The notes: a model not told the origin generated them from the letters alone. 51,990 nucleotides of DNA from Bacteroides sp. CAG:443 (GCA_000432735.1 FR887798.1:1-51990); one strand, 5' to 3'; shown: positions 7,947 through 16,437, counted from the stretch's first letter. A program made the numbers and translations.

Positions 7947-10235
7947 ATGGAAAAGAAAAGCAATGTGGTGAGCAAACGTTTGCGAAAGCAACTGGATGAG
8001 TTGGAGCGGGGCAAACGATATGATGAAGCTACCCAACTGTTGGAACCTATTGCCCGCCGAGGCAATGCTGATGCACAATACGAGATGGGAGAACTGCTTT
8101 ACCATAAAATGGTACATGAAGCGGAAGCAGCAGTCAGAAATTACTCCAAGATTGAGAAAGCAATATTTTGGTTAGACTTGTCAAGGAAACCAGAATTATG
8201 TAAAGCTGATTTCTCTGATTTTAACAAAATGATTAATTGGTACGAGAAAGCTGCTAAGCAAAAACATATTAAGGCAATGGTAGAACTTGCCGAATGGTAT
8301 ACTCCAATACGTTGCGGTTCATCTGCTAAACATGTAATCAAGCAGTCACCGTTCTTTACCCTGAAATGCAATTTCAATCATGCATTGTCCTTATACATAG
8401 AAGCATTGGAAATCGGCGGAGATGATTCTTTTTTTGATGTTTGTGTTATAGAAAATCTACTCCATTCGCCTCATGTACCCCAAAAGGTGAAAGATAAAGT
8501 TGTGGACATACTTCAAGCAAGGGTAAAGAAGGGTTGTTGTCATGCTGCTGACCATTTGTTCCGCATTTGGGAAAGCAAATACCGAAGCCCACAAAGGAAG
8601 CCATATTATGACATACAGATAGACGAGCATGAATTGTTGCATACCGATTGGTTCCGGTTGTTGTTAGATCACGAGGCAGAATGTGAAAAGAAAAACGAGT
8701 ATTCCGCGAGGAATGCACTTCGTTTACTGTCTGATTTGGCTAAGAATGGCAACCAAGAAGCGTTGGATATGTTGACGGGTATCGGGATGAAAACGGGAGG
8801 CTCGTCTGCTTGTTGGGCTGGAGATGTCTATTATGAACGTAAGGAATACAAAAAAGCCTTGGAATGCTATTTGGCAGGAGAATATGTGTACAAACTGGGT
8901 GGAATGTATGAACGAGGCGAAGGCATCACACCCGATATGGAAAAAGCATTTTATTATTATAAGCAGGCAAATGACAATTATAACATAGGGCGAATGTATG
9001 AGCAGGGCCTTGGCACGAAGAAGGATTTGCGTAAAGCGTTTGAATGTTATCACAAAATTGTTGATAGAAAGATTTATGAGCATGATTCAGAGGAAGAGAA
9101 AAACGAAATTCTGTCTGCTCGCTGTTCATTCCGTCGCTTGAAAAAGATATTGTTCGAGCAAAAGGATGAGATAAGAATGACGGTTGCTGCCAAAGGGCAG
9201 AAATCCGTTTGCGGATTCTCGTTCACCAGTTATGGCGATTGCCAATTTACGATAGATTGGGGTGACGGACAAGTGGAAGCGATAAATAATGAGAAAGGAG
9301 AAGAAATCCAAGCAGAACACACGTATGCCAAGCTAGGGAAATGGAACATCAGCCTAAGAAGCAATGAGACACATACCATCACGTCCTTTCATTATACCTG
9401 CAAGACATGTATACTGAAAGCGTTGGATGTAACGCAATGTCCGATACTTATCGACTTGTATTGTGTCAATCAAGGATTGAAACGTTTGAATGTTTCCAAA
9501 AATCCAAGGCTGGGACGCCTGGTTTGCCGCGGCAACAAGTTGAAGATATTGAATATCCGGAGAAATAATCGCCTTACCCAACTTGACTGTTCTGACAACC
9601 CGGAGCTTTATCACGTAGATTGGAATCCACAATACTCAGCATTGACTAAGGTTTGCATGAAGAATATCATAAACTTTGACCAACTGGACTTTCTTGACTA
9701 TTTGCTGAAACGGAACAAAGGACAAAAATGCGAACCCATCGCGGAAGCCTCGTTTGATCCCGTATTCTTGCCACTCTCTTATTATATGCGTTGCTTGAAT
9801 TGGAGTGACGTGAAAGCAAAGATAAAAGAAGGTGGCTATCCAATATGGAAAGAACATTCATGGAGAAAGTATAAATCCGCATTCGATGATATGAGTTCAC
9901 GAGAAGATTTCCACTACACAGGCATTGACCGTATTGTTTGCGAAGGCGGTTATACCTATTACTGGCTTTATAGCTCCCGTGAAAAAAAGTACGTCCACCA
10001 AGATCTTGAAGATGTTGTTATGAATCTTATGCCTTGGAGTGAAACGCTTGATATGCCTGTGGAGATAAGAGAAAAGGAAGGATGGATGATGTTCCCACAA
10101 GTGACTTGGGCAGATGTGTTTTGTCCCTGTTTCATTGAGATGACCTGTTCGCACTGGAAAGAAACGGAAGAAATTATTCAATGGGAGCGTGATTATTGGG
10201 AGCGACATCGCCAAAGACAGGAGAAATACGAATGA
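7947..10235 (+). CDS. Sel1-repeat / PKD-like / leucine-rich-repeat fusion protein
   Basis: 762 residues, no signal peptide. Sel1-type helical repeats occupy about 15-120 and 290-375 (for example 'YKLGGMYERGEGITPDMEKAFYYYKQA', 'YNIGRMYEQGLGTKKDLRKAFECY'). A PKD-like beta-sandwich follows (about 405-475, 'FTIDWGDGQ..' and 'HTYAKLGKWNISL'), then leucine-rich-like units (about 485-560, 'LKRLNVSKNPRLGRLVCRGNKLKILNI'), then a Trp-rich C-terminal region of unknown fold. All recognisable parts are protein-binding modules, so a scaffold or sensor role is plausible; no catalytic motif was seen. The stop overlaps the ATG of a broken phosphoesterase by 4 bp (ATGA). Confidence 0.8.
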   Translation: MEKKSNVVSKRLRKQLDELERGKRYDEATQLLEPIARRGNADAQYEMGELLYHKMVHEAEAAVRNYSKIEKAIFWLDLSRKPELCKADFSDFNKMINWYEKAAKQKHIKAMVELAEWYTPIRCGSSAKHVIKQSPFFTLKCNFNHALSLYIEALEIGGDDSFFDVCVIENLLHSPHVPQKVKDKVVDILQARVKKGCCHAADHLFRIWESKYRSPQRKPYYDIQIDEHELLHTDWFRLLLDHEAECEKKNEYSARNALRLLSDLAKNGNQEALDMLTGIGMKTGGSSACWAGDVYYERKEYKKALECYLAGEYVYKLGGMYERGEGITPDMEKAFYYYKQANDNYNIGRMYEQGLGTKKDLRKAFECYHKIVDRKIYEHDSEEEKNEILSARCSFRRLKKILFEQKDEIRMTVAAKGQKSVCGFSFTSYGDCQFTIDWGDGQVEAINNEKGEEIQAEHTYAKLGKWNISLRSNETHTITSFHYTCKTCILKALDVTQCPILIDLYCVNQGLKRLNVSKNPRLGRLVCRGNKLKILNIRRNNRLTQLDCSDNPELYHVDWNPQYSALTKVCMKNIINFDQLDFLDYLLKRNKGQKCEPIAEASFDPVFLPLSYYMRCLNWSDVKAKIKEGGYPIWKEHSWRKYKSAFDDMSSREDFHYTGIDRIVCEGGYTYYWLYSSREKKYVHQDLEDVVMNLMPWSETLDMPVEIREKEGWMMFPQVTWADVFCPCFIEMTCSHWKETEEIIQWERDYWERHRQRQEKYE

Positions 10236-10402
10236 GACTGGACTATAAAGGAAAACATTTGTTCGCATTTTCGGACACGCATGGCAAGGAGGGCAACGCG
10301 AGGAAAAGTGGAGCACAAAGTTTGGCAATGTCTCCACCTTTCAGGCGCTTTGCAAGACAGATAGTCAATCAGAGTTATAGCGTTTCCCGTTTTGGTCTAT
10401 AA
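10232..10402 (+). pseudogene. truncated calcineurin-like metallophosphoesterase remnant
   Basis: Starts at an ATG that overlaps the stop of the preceding gene (ATGA). The first residues read MRLDYKGKHLFAFSDTHGKEG, with 'SDTHG' being the first metal-binding motif (D-x-H-G) of metallophosphoesterases. After about 21 residues the similarity stops; no second motif (GD..D, GNHE) follows, and the frame ends inside the 3' end of the opposite-strand gene. I read it as a deletion remnant of a gene once coupled to the Sel1/PKD protein. Confidence 0.5.
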
Positions 10403-11168
10403 TGTGCTGGCATACCAGATGGGCTTCCACCCAAAAATCATTTAACCGCAATAAGTCCGGAATGGAGTAAGGCTTGTGCGTGCAAATGTCATGTACGGCA
10501 TGACACACAACAATATGCTCCAGTTCCGGACTGCGTAAATGCCCTTCCGCCCATGTCACGCCATCATCCCATACATCCACACAATGCAGCTGTTCATCCG
10601 TCATATCGGAAGTGTGTTGGGGCAAATAGCAGATTGAACATTCTTCTATTTCAGGTATCCCCCCACAGAAATCCTCATTCAGCAAGTAAATCAATTCTAT
10701 CATATAAGCAAAGTCAGAACCATAAAAGCTGTCTTCCGGTAATTTCAAAATAGAATATTCTTCCTCGCCATACACATATTTCAATGTACCGCGAACTACA
10801 TAATCGTCATCAAAAGCCTCATCTTTTGGGCTATCAATCAATGTACGATAGAGATTTGCCATGCGATGGTACATTTTCTTGGTCAAGTTATTCAGCAATT
10901 CGTTTACTGCCTCAAAGCGTTTGATTTCCTGCGAGGTTGCTTGAAACATCCGGTTGAGAATCAAGCTCCGTATACCTATCAAGTCCTGTATCTTTTCTAT
11001 CTGTACTGCGCCGATATGCCTCAAATTAAGACTACCCTTTTCCTGTTCACCCATGAGTTTCTTGATTCCCGCTTCCACTTCCAATAGTAAAGCCCGTTTT
11101 TTATCCACATCATTTTCTTGATAGATGTAGTCTGTCAAATCATCTGCATATAAATCCATAACCGTCAT
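10365..11168 (-). CDS. uncharacterised cytosolic protein (cargo of element 1)
   Basis: 267 residues from the ATG at 11168. No family recognised. The N-terminal half is helical and charged ('DKKRALLLEVEAGIKKLMGEQEK'); the C-terminal half contains paired Cys/His ('EECSICYLPQHTSD', 'HIVVCHAVHDICTHKP', 'EAHLVCQHIID'), which could bind metal. The start is fixed by a TAnnTTTG promoter at 11188-11195 on the minus strand, which excludes the longer frame to 11222. It is convergent with the Sel1/PKD gene. Function unknown. Confidence 0.72.
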   Translation of the reverse strand: MTVMDLYADDLTDYIYQENDVDKKRALLLEVEAGIKKLMGEQEKGSLNLRHIGAVQIEKIQDLIGIRSLILNRMFQATSQEIKRFEAVNELLNNLTKKMYHRMANLYRTLIDSPKDEAFDDDYVVRGTLKYVYGEEEYSILKLPEDSFYGSDFAYMIELIYLLNEDFCGGIPEIEECSICYLPQHTSDMTDEQLHCVDVWDDGVTWAEGHLRSPELEHIVVCHAVHDICTHKPYSIPDLLRLNDFWVEAHLVCQHIIDQNGKRYNSD

Positions 11169-11187
11169 ATTTTGTTTAATGATGCGG

Positions 11188-11195
11188 CAAAAATA
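11188..11195 (-). promoter_or_regulatory. -7 promoter element for the 10365-11168 gene
   Basis: TATTTTTG on the minus strand, 19 bp upstream of the ATG at 11168. It supports that start. Confidence 0.6.
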
Positions 11196-11324
11196 AATCA
11201 GCTTTATGCCAGATGGAAGCATAGGAATACTTTTCTCTCATAATAACAAAATCTTTTTAGCATATGCTTTAGTTTAGCATAACTTTATGCGATATTTGTA
11301 GTATCGAATTTAAATTTTTGTATT

Positions 11325-11768
11325 ATGGAACAACTGACATTCAAATCTTTACTTATCCGGTTTGGTTTTGACGACATCTTACCTGAGTTTAAAGCATTAT
11401 ATCAGCGGAACCAGCCCAAACAAGCGCAACATGCTAATTGGGAAGCTTACCGTAGCGTATATCAAAAACTCCAGATGCATGATGTATCTGAATCCCAATA
11501 TGCCATTTATTTGGTGTCAAGATGGGAAGGATGCTCACCGATGATTGATATGAATTGCTCTGTTTATGACCCAAAAGATGAAGATAGCGATTATTACCCA
11601 GTGGCAAGCTACTCTCCTTGGTCTGCTCTTTTAGGTATGGATATTCATATTGACGAAGATGTAACAATCACTTTACAAGAACTGACAGCCGGATTGCTTT
11701 GGGAAATCACTTATTACGGAGAAACAGAAGAAATGATTCAAGAACATCTTAAAAAAATGTTCAAATAG
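11325..11768 (+). CDS. small 'GFDDILP' protein, paralogue of the 5122-5886 product
   Basis: 147 residues, acidic, soluble. 'FGFDDILPEFKALYQRN' and 'ELTAGLLWEITYYGETEE' correspond to the two conserved blocks of the 5122-5886 product, in the same order. It lacks that protein's C-terminal extension. First gene of a three-gene operon (gaps 22 and 19 bp) with a WYL-domain regulator and an unknown. Tentatively DUF6557-like, from memory. Function unknown. Confidence 0.75.
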   Translation: MEQLTFKSLLIRFGFDDILPEFKALYQRNQPKQAQHANWEAYRSVYQKLQMHDVSESQYAIYLVSRWEGCSPMIDMNCSVYDPKDEDSDYYPVASYSPWSALLGMDIHIDEDVTITLQELTAGLLWEITYYGETEEMIQEHLKKMFK

Positions 11769-11790
11769 CTGATTTTGTAAAAGGAATGAT

Positions 11791-12690
11791 ATGACAAAAG
11801 ATTTATTTGACAAATACATTTGGTTAGTAGACACTATCTACAGAGCCGGGAAAATCACGTTTGAGGAAATTAATGAGCGTTGGCTTCGTTCACGATTGAG
11901 TGAGGGAGAGGATATTCCTTTAAGAACCTTTCATAACTGGCGTATTGCCATCGAACAAGTATTTGATATAAATATCAATTGTAACCGAAAGGGAGGTTAC
12001 TATTATTATATCGAAAATGCGGATGATATGCAAAAGGGAGGCATTCGCAACTGGTTGCTCAATACATTTGCCGTTAATAATCTGATAAACGAAAGCCATC
12101 ATTTGAAACGGAGAATCCTGTTTGAAGAAATTCCTTCCGGCAGAAAATACCTCACGCCTGTCATTGAAGCCATGCGTGACGGATTAGAATTGGAGCTATA
12201 TTATCAAAGCTATTGGTATGAAGACCCCAGTACCTATACGCTGCAACCTTATTGCATCAAAGTGTTTAAGCAGAGGTGGTATGTCATCGGTTTCTGCAAA
12301 GAGCGGAATAATATCCGCACTTTTTCTTTGGATAGAATACAACAACTGACCACCTTGGACACGAAGTTTATTTATCCAAAAGATTTTGATCCAGAAGCCT
12401 ACTTTGCAGACTATTTCGGTATTATGATTGAAAACAAGAAATTGGAAACCATTCGGATTAAAGTCTATGGAATGCATGTGCAGTATATCCGTGCTTTGCC
12501 TTTGCACCATTCTCAATGTGAAATTGAGACAACAGAAGATTATTCCATCTTTGAGTACCGTATGAAACCGACCTTAGACTTCCGGCAGGAATTACTCTCA
12601 AGAGGGGCGGATGTGGAAGTACTTGCTCCTTTATTCTTTCGGGAAGAGATAGTTCAGTCGGTGAATAAAATGAGTTCATTATACAAATAA
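11791..12690 (+). CDS. WYL-domain transcriptional regulator
   Basis: 299 residues. The N-terminal ~85 residues form a winged-helix-like segment ('FEEINERWLRSRL', 'LPLRTFHNWRIAIEQVF'). A WYL domain lies at about 125-205: 'DGLELELYYQSYWYEDPSTYTLQPYCIKVFKQRWYVIGFC' then 'IRTFSLDRIQQL'. The C-terminal ~75 residues match the WCX extension. WYL regulators sense nucleic-acid or nucleotide ligands and commonly control phage-defence and mobile-element genes (family knowledge). It sits between two unknown genes in one operon and probably regulates that operon or the neighbouring cargo (inference). Confidence 0.88.
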   Translation: MTKDLFDKYIWLVDTIYRAGKITFEEINERWLRSRLSEGEDIPLRTFHNWRIAIEQVFDININCNRKGGYYYYIENADDMQKGGIRNWLLNTFAVNNLINESHHLKRRILFEEIPSGRKYLTPVIEAMRDGLELELYYQSYWYEDPSTYTLQPYCIKVFKQRWYVIGFCKERNNIRTFSLDRIQQLTTLDTKFIYPKDFDPEAYFADYFGIMIENKKLETIRIKVYGMHVQYIRALPLHHSQCEIETTEDYSIFEYRMKPTLDFRQELLSRGADVEVLAPLFFREEIVQSVNKMSSLYK

Positions 12691-12709
12691 ACAGTAATCT
12701 TACATATAA

Positions 12710-13303
12710 ATGAAAAAGAAATATACTGATGCTCAATCCTCTTTTCAAGATTGGGCACAAATCAAAAAGAAAGAAGTGCAGAATATGGAAGAATCCATGA
12801 GGGGAAATCCGTTATATCAGAAGGAAGTGAACCCAATGGATGATGATGAAACTTGGTCAAAGCGATTCCATTTCATACTTCACAAGGGACTCCCCGAAAA
12901 AGAATGGAAAGCATATCAAAAAGGCATAAGACAAGACCGTTTACAGATTTGGGCAATGTTTATGAATGAGAATCCAGACTACGATTATCATTATTTCTTG
13001 AATCTGTTGAAATTCAAATTGGAATGGATGATTTTCTATTGGGAGAACTTTGGACATTTAGCTCGTGCGGAGCAAGATATCAGTCGAATGCGGATTGCTA
13101 CAAGGCTTTTGGATATTATCATGGACGAAAATTCTGATGCTCCAATCCCTTATGTGAATATGAAAAACAAACATCGCTTCCGTGTATATCATAAATCGCA
13201 GGGTATGTATAATGAAGACAGCGAATATGAAGCTCGCTTTCGCAAAGCGTATTGTCTATTCTTTAGATTCTTAGAATATCATTTGTTAGGATGGTGGGAT
13301 TGA
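12710..13303 (+). CDS. uncharacterised protein, third gene of the WYL operon
   Basis: 197 residues. Charged helical N-terminus, then an aromatic-rich region ('DYDYHYFLNLLKFKLEWMIFYWENFGHLARAEQDISRM') and a Trp-rich end (HLLGWWD). No family recognised, no signal peptide. It follows the WYL gene by 19 bp and ends at a strong hairpin terminator, so all three genes probably form one transcript. Function unknown. Confidence 0.72.
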   Translation: MKKKYTDAQSSFQDWAQIKKKEVQNMEESMRGNPLYQKEVNPMDDDETWSKRFHFILHKGLPEKEWKAYQKGIRQDRLQIWAMFMNENPDYDYHYFLNLLKFKLEWMIFYWENFGHLARAEQDISRMRIATRLLDIIMDENSDAPIPYVNMKNKHRFRVYHKSQGMYNEDSEYEARFRKAYCLFFRFLEYHLLGWWD

Positions 13304-13315
13304 GAGACGATATAT

Positions 13316-13345
13316 CCCCCAACAACTCAAACGAATTGTTGGGGG
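13316..13345. terminator. hairpin terminator between convergent genes
   Basis: CCCCCAACAA / TTGTTGGGGG, a perfect 10-bp stem with a 10-nt loop, between the convergent 13303 and 13358 gene ends. Neither side has a long T-run, so it may act in both directions. Confidence 0.65.
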
Positions 13346-13357
13346 CAATAACTATTA

Positions 13358-14056
13358 TCATCTCAGGGCTTCTGCTTCCTGTTGCAATAATCTTGCTCGT
13401 TCAAGTTTTTCAGCCCTTACCCTTGTACGGTATTCAAAATCTTCTACCACGTTGCGAATGTTACCAATAAGTTTTTTATCCTTATTGTGCGTAAATATGA
13501 CTTCCAAAGTATCTAAATCTGCCCCACTCGCTCTGCCATGCATTCGAATAAAACGATACTTTAGATCGTTATCTGACAAAACCATATTTCTTTTAAACTG
13601 ATAAGCATTACTTACCAAAAGAAGCATAATCATTCCAATCATACTCGCTTGCCACAGAAACGGGCAGGAGGTTTTGAAATCAATGATATGCGTATGATTG
13701 TTCTGAACTTTCAGATTTTGCAAACGTTGCAATTCATTGCTGATTCGTTCTTGCTCGGCAAATATTTTTCCGTTGGTTGTACTCAGAACTGAATATACCT
13801 CTTTGAGTTCTTTTAACCGCAAATTTATAGCGGTACGAAGTCTTTCCCGTCTTTCTTTGTCATAAGATAGTTCGGTTTTCATTTCCGTTATTTCCGATTG
13901 AAGCCGTTGTAGGTTGTCTGAAAGCAGGATAATTCCTTCACTACCCTCATCTTCTTGTTTCTCCGTTTCTACATTTACCAATTCTTTGATTTCGGAACAG
14001 AGGTTATATACTGCATCCAGCGTGTGGATAAAATTGTTGTTTTCCATTTCTTTCAT
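13358..14056 (-). CDS. coiled-coil membrane protein downstream of the relaxase
   Basis: 232 residues. A long coiled coil (about 45-115, 'LQRLQSEITEMKTELSYDKERRERLRTAI') is followed by one transmembrane helix (about 134-150, 'SMIGMIMLLLVSNAYQF') and a basic helical C-terminus. It lies 22 bp downstream of the relaxase and probably ends the mobilization operon. Similar coiled-coil membrane proteins often follow Bacteroidales mob genes; a role in anchoring the relaxosome is only a guess. Confidence 0.75.
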   Translation of the reverse strand: MKEMENNNFIHTLDAVYNLCSEIKELVNVETEKQEDEGSEGIILLSDNLQRLQSEITEMKTELSYDKERRERLRTAINLRLKELKEVYSVLSTTNGKIFAEQERISNELQRLQNLKVQNNHTHIIDFKTSCPFLWQASMIGMIMLLLVSNAYQFKRNMVLSDNDLKYRFIRMHGRASGADLDTLEVIFTHNKDKKLIGNIRNVVEDFEYRTRVRAEKLERARLLQQEAEALR

Positions 14057-14078
14057 TTTTGTATCTATTTTAGGGGTT

Positions 14079-15020
14079 TTACCAATTTATTCTTTTCTTT
14101 TTCTTCTTTTTCAACTTCCGTTGAAAGGCAGCTTCCGCATTTTCATCAGCATTGTTAAAAGTAGGGGTGAATAATCCACCCAATGCTCCGACAAGGCTTT
14201 CAGCTATATTGCTGCTTGAGGTATAAGTATTCTCATGTTGTATTACAGGTTGCCCATTGTTGGTTGTCATTCCAATACCCTGTTGGTATTGGTTATTGTT
14301 TTCTCCCAACTGTTTATCCAGTTTTGAATAGCTGAAATTCCTGTCAATGCCCGAAGCCTTGAACGTAATGCCATCTTTGGTAAGAGATAAACCTTGAATA
14401 ACATTACTCTTGCCTCTATACTTAAACTCCGTTTTTATTCCCTGCTTGGATAATTCAGAAATGAATTGTTTCCAGCTATTGGATTTGCCTAACGAGTTCT
14501 TGACGGCATGGTAAATCTCGTACTTCGTCTTATCGCTTCCTTTCAGACGATGTGTTCTTACCCTGTCCTTGCCTTTACCAAAATAAAGTCCGTACTTTTC
14601 TTTCAGTTCCTTGCAAACCTTGATATTCCGATAACAGTCGTTCCTGTCGCTGATAGTACGTCCGTTGTTATCCACACGGTTGAAAACGATGTGAACGTGC
14701 GGATGCTTCTGGTCGTTGTGCCGGGCAATGATATACTGGGTATCTCTGATTCCCATTTTCTGCATATACTCCTTTGCCAGACTTACCAGCGTCTCATCCG
14801 TCATTCTTGGAGTATCCTCGGGCGCATAGCTGAGTGAGATATGTCCCACAGGCTGACGAATATTCGGCTTCATCATCCGCTGGGTTTGAAAACAGTCCGT
14901 AATGGTTTGAATACTGTCCGTCAATACTCCTTCCGCTGTCAGCAGTCTTGCATCGGGCTTGCCCAATACATAATTAACACAGCCTTTGAATCCAGTTCCC
15001 TTACTTATTTTTCCAATCAT
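14079..15020 (-). CDS. MOBP-type relaxase (MobA/VirD2-like)
   Basis: Nicks one DNA strand at oriT and stays linked to its 5' end during transfer. 313 residues. Seen: motif I with the likely catalytic Tyr ('GCVNYVLG', Tyr about 17), motif III with three histidines ('IIARHNDQKHPHVHIVFNRV', about 97-116), and a very basic tail (KKKKKKR). The start overlaps the end of the MobC-like gene by 20 bp, indicating translational coupling. With the absence of coupling protein and secretion genes this makes element 1 mobilizable, not self-transmissible. Confidence 0.93.
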   Translation of the reverse strand: MIGKISKGTGFKGCVNYVLGKPDARLLTAEGVLTDSIQTITDCFQTQRMMKPNIRQPVGHISLSYAPEDTPRMTDETLVSLAKEYMQKMGIRDTQYIIARHNDQKHPHVHIVFNRVDNNGRTISDRNDCYRNIKVCKELKEKYGLYFGKGKDRVRTHRLKGSDKTKYEIYHAVKNSLGKSNSWKQFISELSKQGIKTEFKYRGKSNVIQGLSLTKDGITFKASGIDRNFSYSKLDKQLGENNNQYQQGIGMTTNNGQPVIQHENTYTSSSNIAESLVGALGGLFTPTFNNADENAEAAFQRKLKKKKKKRINW

Positions 15021-15354
15021 CGGACAACTGTTTTATGATTTGGACTATCTTTTTCTTTAACATCATCAGTTCGGCTGCTACTCCTGCGAATCCTCCGGCA
15101 TTGGCTTTATGGGCAAGCTGGTTGATGTTGTTGGCTTCCCCTGCCAATTTACGGAGTACGTCTGCATCCGCCTTGCTGATACGCTGTACAACTTTCCCCG
15201 TAAGCAATACGGAATGTACAAACCTACTGAGGGAAACGCCTGCATCTTTCCTGCGTTTCTCTACCGCTTGGTATTCAATATCTGTAAATCTTGCGCTGAC
15301 CACACGCACCTTGTTACGCTTGGTCGGTCGTGGTTGTTGTTTATCTTTTTTCAT
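15001..15354 (-). CDS. MobC-like relaxosome accessory protein
   Basis: 117 residues from the ATG at 15354. 'RVVSARFTDIEYQAVEKRRKDAGVSLSRFVHSVLL' is a ribbon-helix-helix-like DNA-binding segment, followed by 'KLAGEANNINQLAHKANAGGFAGVAAELMMLKKKIVQII', the typical MobC/plasmid-mobilization pattern. It would bind oriT next to the relaxase. A longer frame to 15453 would translate through the oriT-like hairpins and is rejected. Confidence 0.88.
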   Translation of the reverse strand: MKKDKQQPRPTKRNKVRVVSARFTDIEYQAVEKRRKDAGVSLSRFVHSVLLTGKVVQRISKADADVLRKLAGEANNINQLAHKANAGGFAGVAAELMMLKKKIVQIIKQLSDDWKNK

Positions 15355-15396
15355 TTTGAAATTTCCTTTTAATTGCGACCAACGGGAGCGGACTGT

Positions 15397-15449
15397 CTTT
15401 GCTTCCGGCAAAGCAAGGTCGGAAATGTATACATTTCCATAACCTTGCT
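15397..15449. other. candidate origin of transfer (oriT)
   Basis: Immediately upstream of the MobC-like gene lie two nested structures: CTTTGC-ttccg-GCAAAG (15397-15413), and a large inverted repeat with outer arms AGCAAGGT (15412-15419) / ACCTTGCT (15442-15449) around the perfect palindrome GGAAATGTATACATTTCC (15421-15438). Position and structure fit an oriT; the nic site cannot be placed by eye. Confidence 0.65.
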
Positions 15450-15498
15450 CCATTAGACAATACGGCTTCCGCCAGTACAGCGATAATACATGTGGATA

Positions 15499-16437
15499 TT
15501 ATAAACTCCGCCCTTTTGACTTCTTAGGCGGTGCAACTTGTACATTTTTCTTTTCCTGTATAGGACGTTGCTTGATAAGATACTCGTTCAAGTCCTTGCA
15601 ATCCTTATAGGTGTGTGAAGCGTCACGGACACGATAGGAGTACTCGTTTGTCAGTTTTCGGCAGGCTTCCATTCCGGCACGATCATTGTCGAAAAAACAA
15701 TGAATGCGCTCATAGACGGCTAACTCGTCAATCGCCTTGGAAAGATTGGAAACCGAGTTCAGTATGATATAGTCTTGCCAGTCCAAACACGGCATATTGG
15801 GACATTTCTCTATTCTTATGGTCAGGAACGAGAGATAGTCCATGAATCCCTCGAATACGAAACAGGTATCATTTCTTCTGCTTTCATGCCTAATATGGGT
15901 AATATCCTTCGGCGCGATACAGCCTTTAAAGTATCGGTTGCGTATCTCGTAACCGTCAGCCATATTTTGAAAGCCGATGGCAAAATAACGCTTGCCGTTG
16001 TTCTCGAAGTGTACCTCACAACATTCTCTTTTCGCAAGTTCCAAATTTATTCTCCGCTCTTGCAAATAGAAGAGCAGAGCAGGAGAAGTGAGCTCCTTTA
16101 TTTCCATACGTTGAAAGTTAGGTGCAGTAGAGGATTGCTCCCGAAAAGAGAAAGACACGGGTCTGATGTGCGGTGTCTGCTCTGCAATCCGTTGCAGCAG
16201 GTACGGCACATGGACGGAACAGTAAAGTTCCGAAGCCAGTGCGATGATATTGCCTCCCTTACCCAGTCCAAAGTCATACCACTTATTGATTTCGGCATTC
16301 ACTTTGAATGATGCTTCGTTTTCTTCCCGAAACGGTGATTTGTACCAAAGGTTTGCCCCCTGCTGTTTGACAGGAGCATAACCCAAACTGTGCAGATAGT
16401 CTGTCAGCCTTATATTCTTTGCTTCTTCAATTGTCAT
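15499..16437 (-). CDS. toprim-domain DNA primase of a mobilizable element
   Basis: 312 residues from the ATG at 16437. The N-terminus has a CHC2-like segment (about 20-65, 'LWYKSPFREENEASFKVN.....WYDFGLGKGGNII') in which the zinc cysteines are missing. The toprim part shows 'CFVFEGFMDYLSFL' (Glu) and 'CFFDNDRAGMEACRKL' (DxD). Likely primes replication of the transferred strand or of the excised circle, as primase genes next to mob genes do in NBU-type elements. A longer frame to 16488 exists; the internal Met begins the conserved part. Separated from the MobC-like gene by the candidate oriT. Confidence 0.87.
   Translation of the reverse strand: MTIEEAKNIRLTDYLHSLGYAPVKQQGANLWYKSPFREENEASFKVNAEINKWYDFGLGKGGNIIALASELYCSVHVPYLLQRIAEQTPHIRPVSFSFREQSSTAPNFQRMEIKELTSPALLFYLQERRINLELAKRECCEVHFENNGKRYFAIGFQNMADGYEIRNRYFKGCIAPKDITHIRHESRRNDTCFVFEGFMDYLSFLTIRIEKCPNMPCLDWQDYIILNSVSNLSKAIDELAVYERIHCFFDNDRAGMEACRKLTNEYSYRVRDASHTYKDCKDLNEYLIKQRPIQEKKNVQVAPPKKSKGRSL

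Noticed and set aside
8141..9900. several 60-120 residue minus-strand frames opposite the Sel1/PKD/LRR gene
   Set aside because: All lie inside the long plus-strand frame whose repeats are recognisable.
15355..15453. upstream extension of the MobC-like gene
   Set aside because: It would translate through the oriT-like hairpins; the conserved part begins at 15354.
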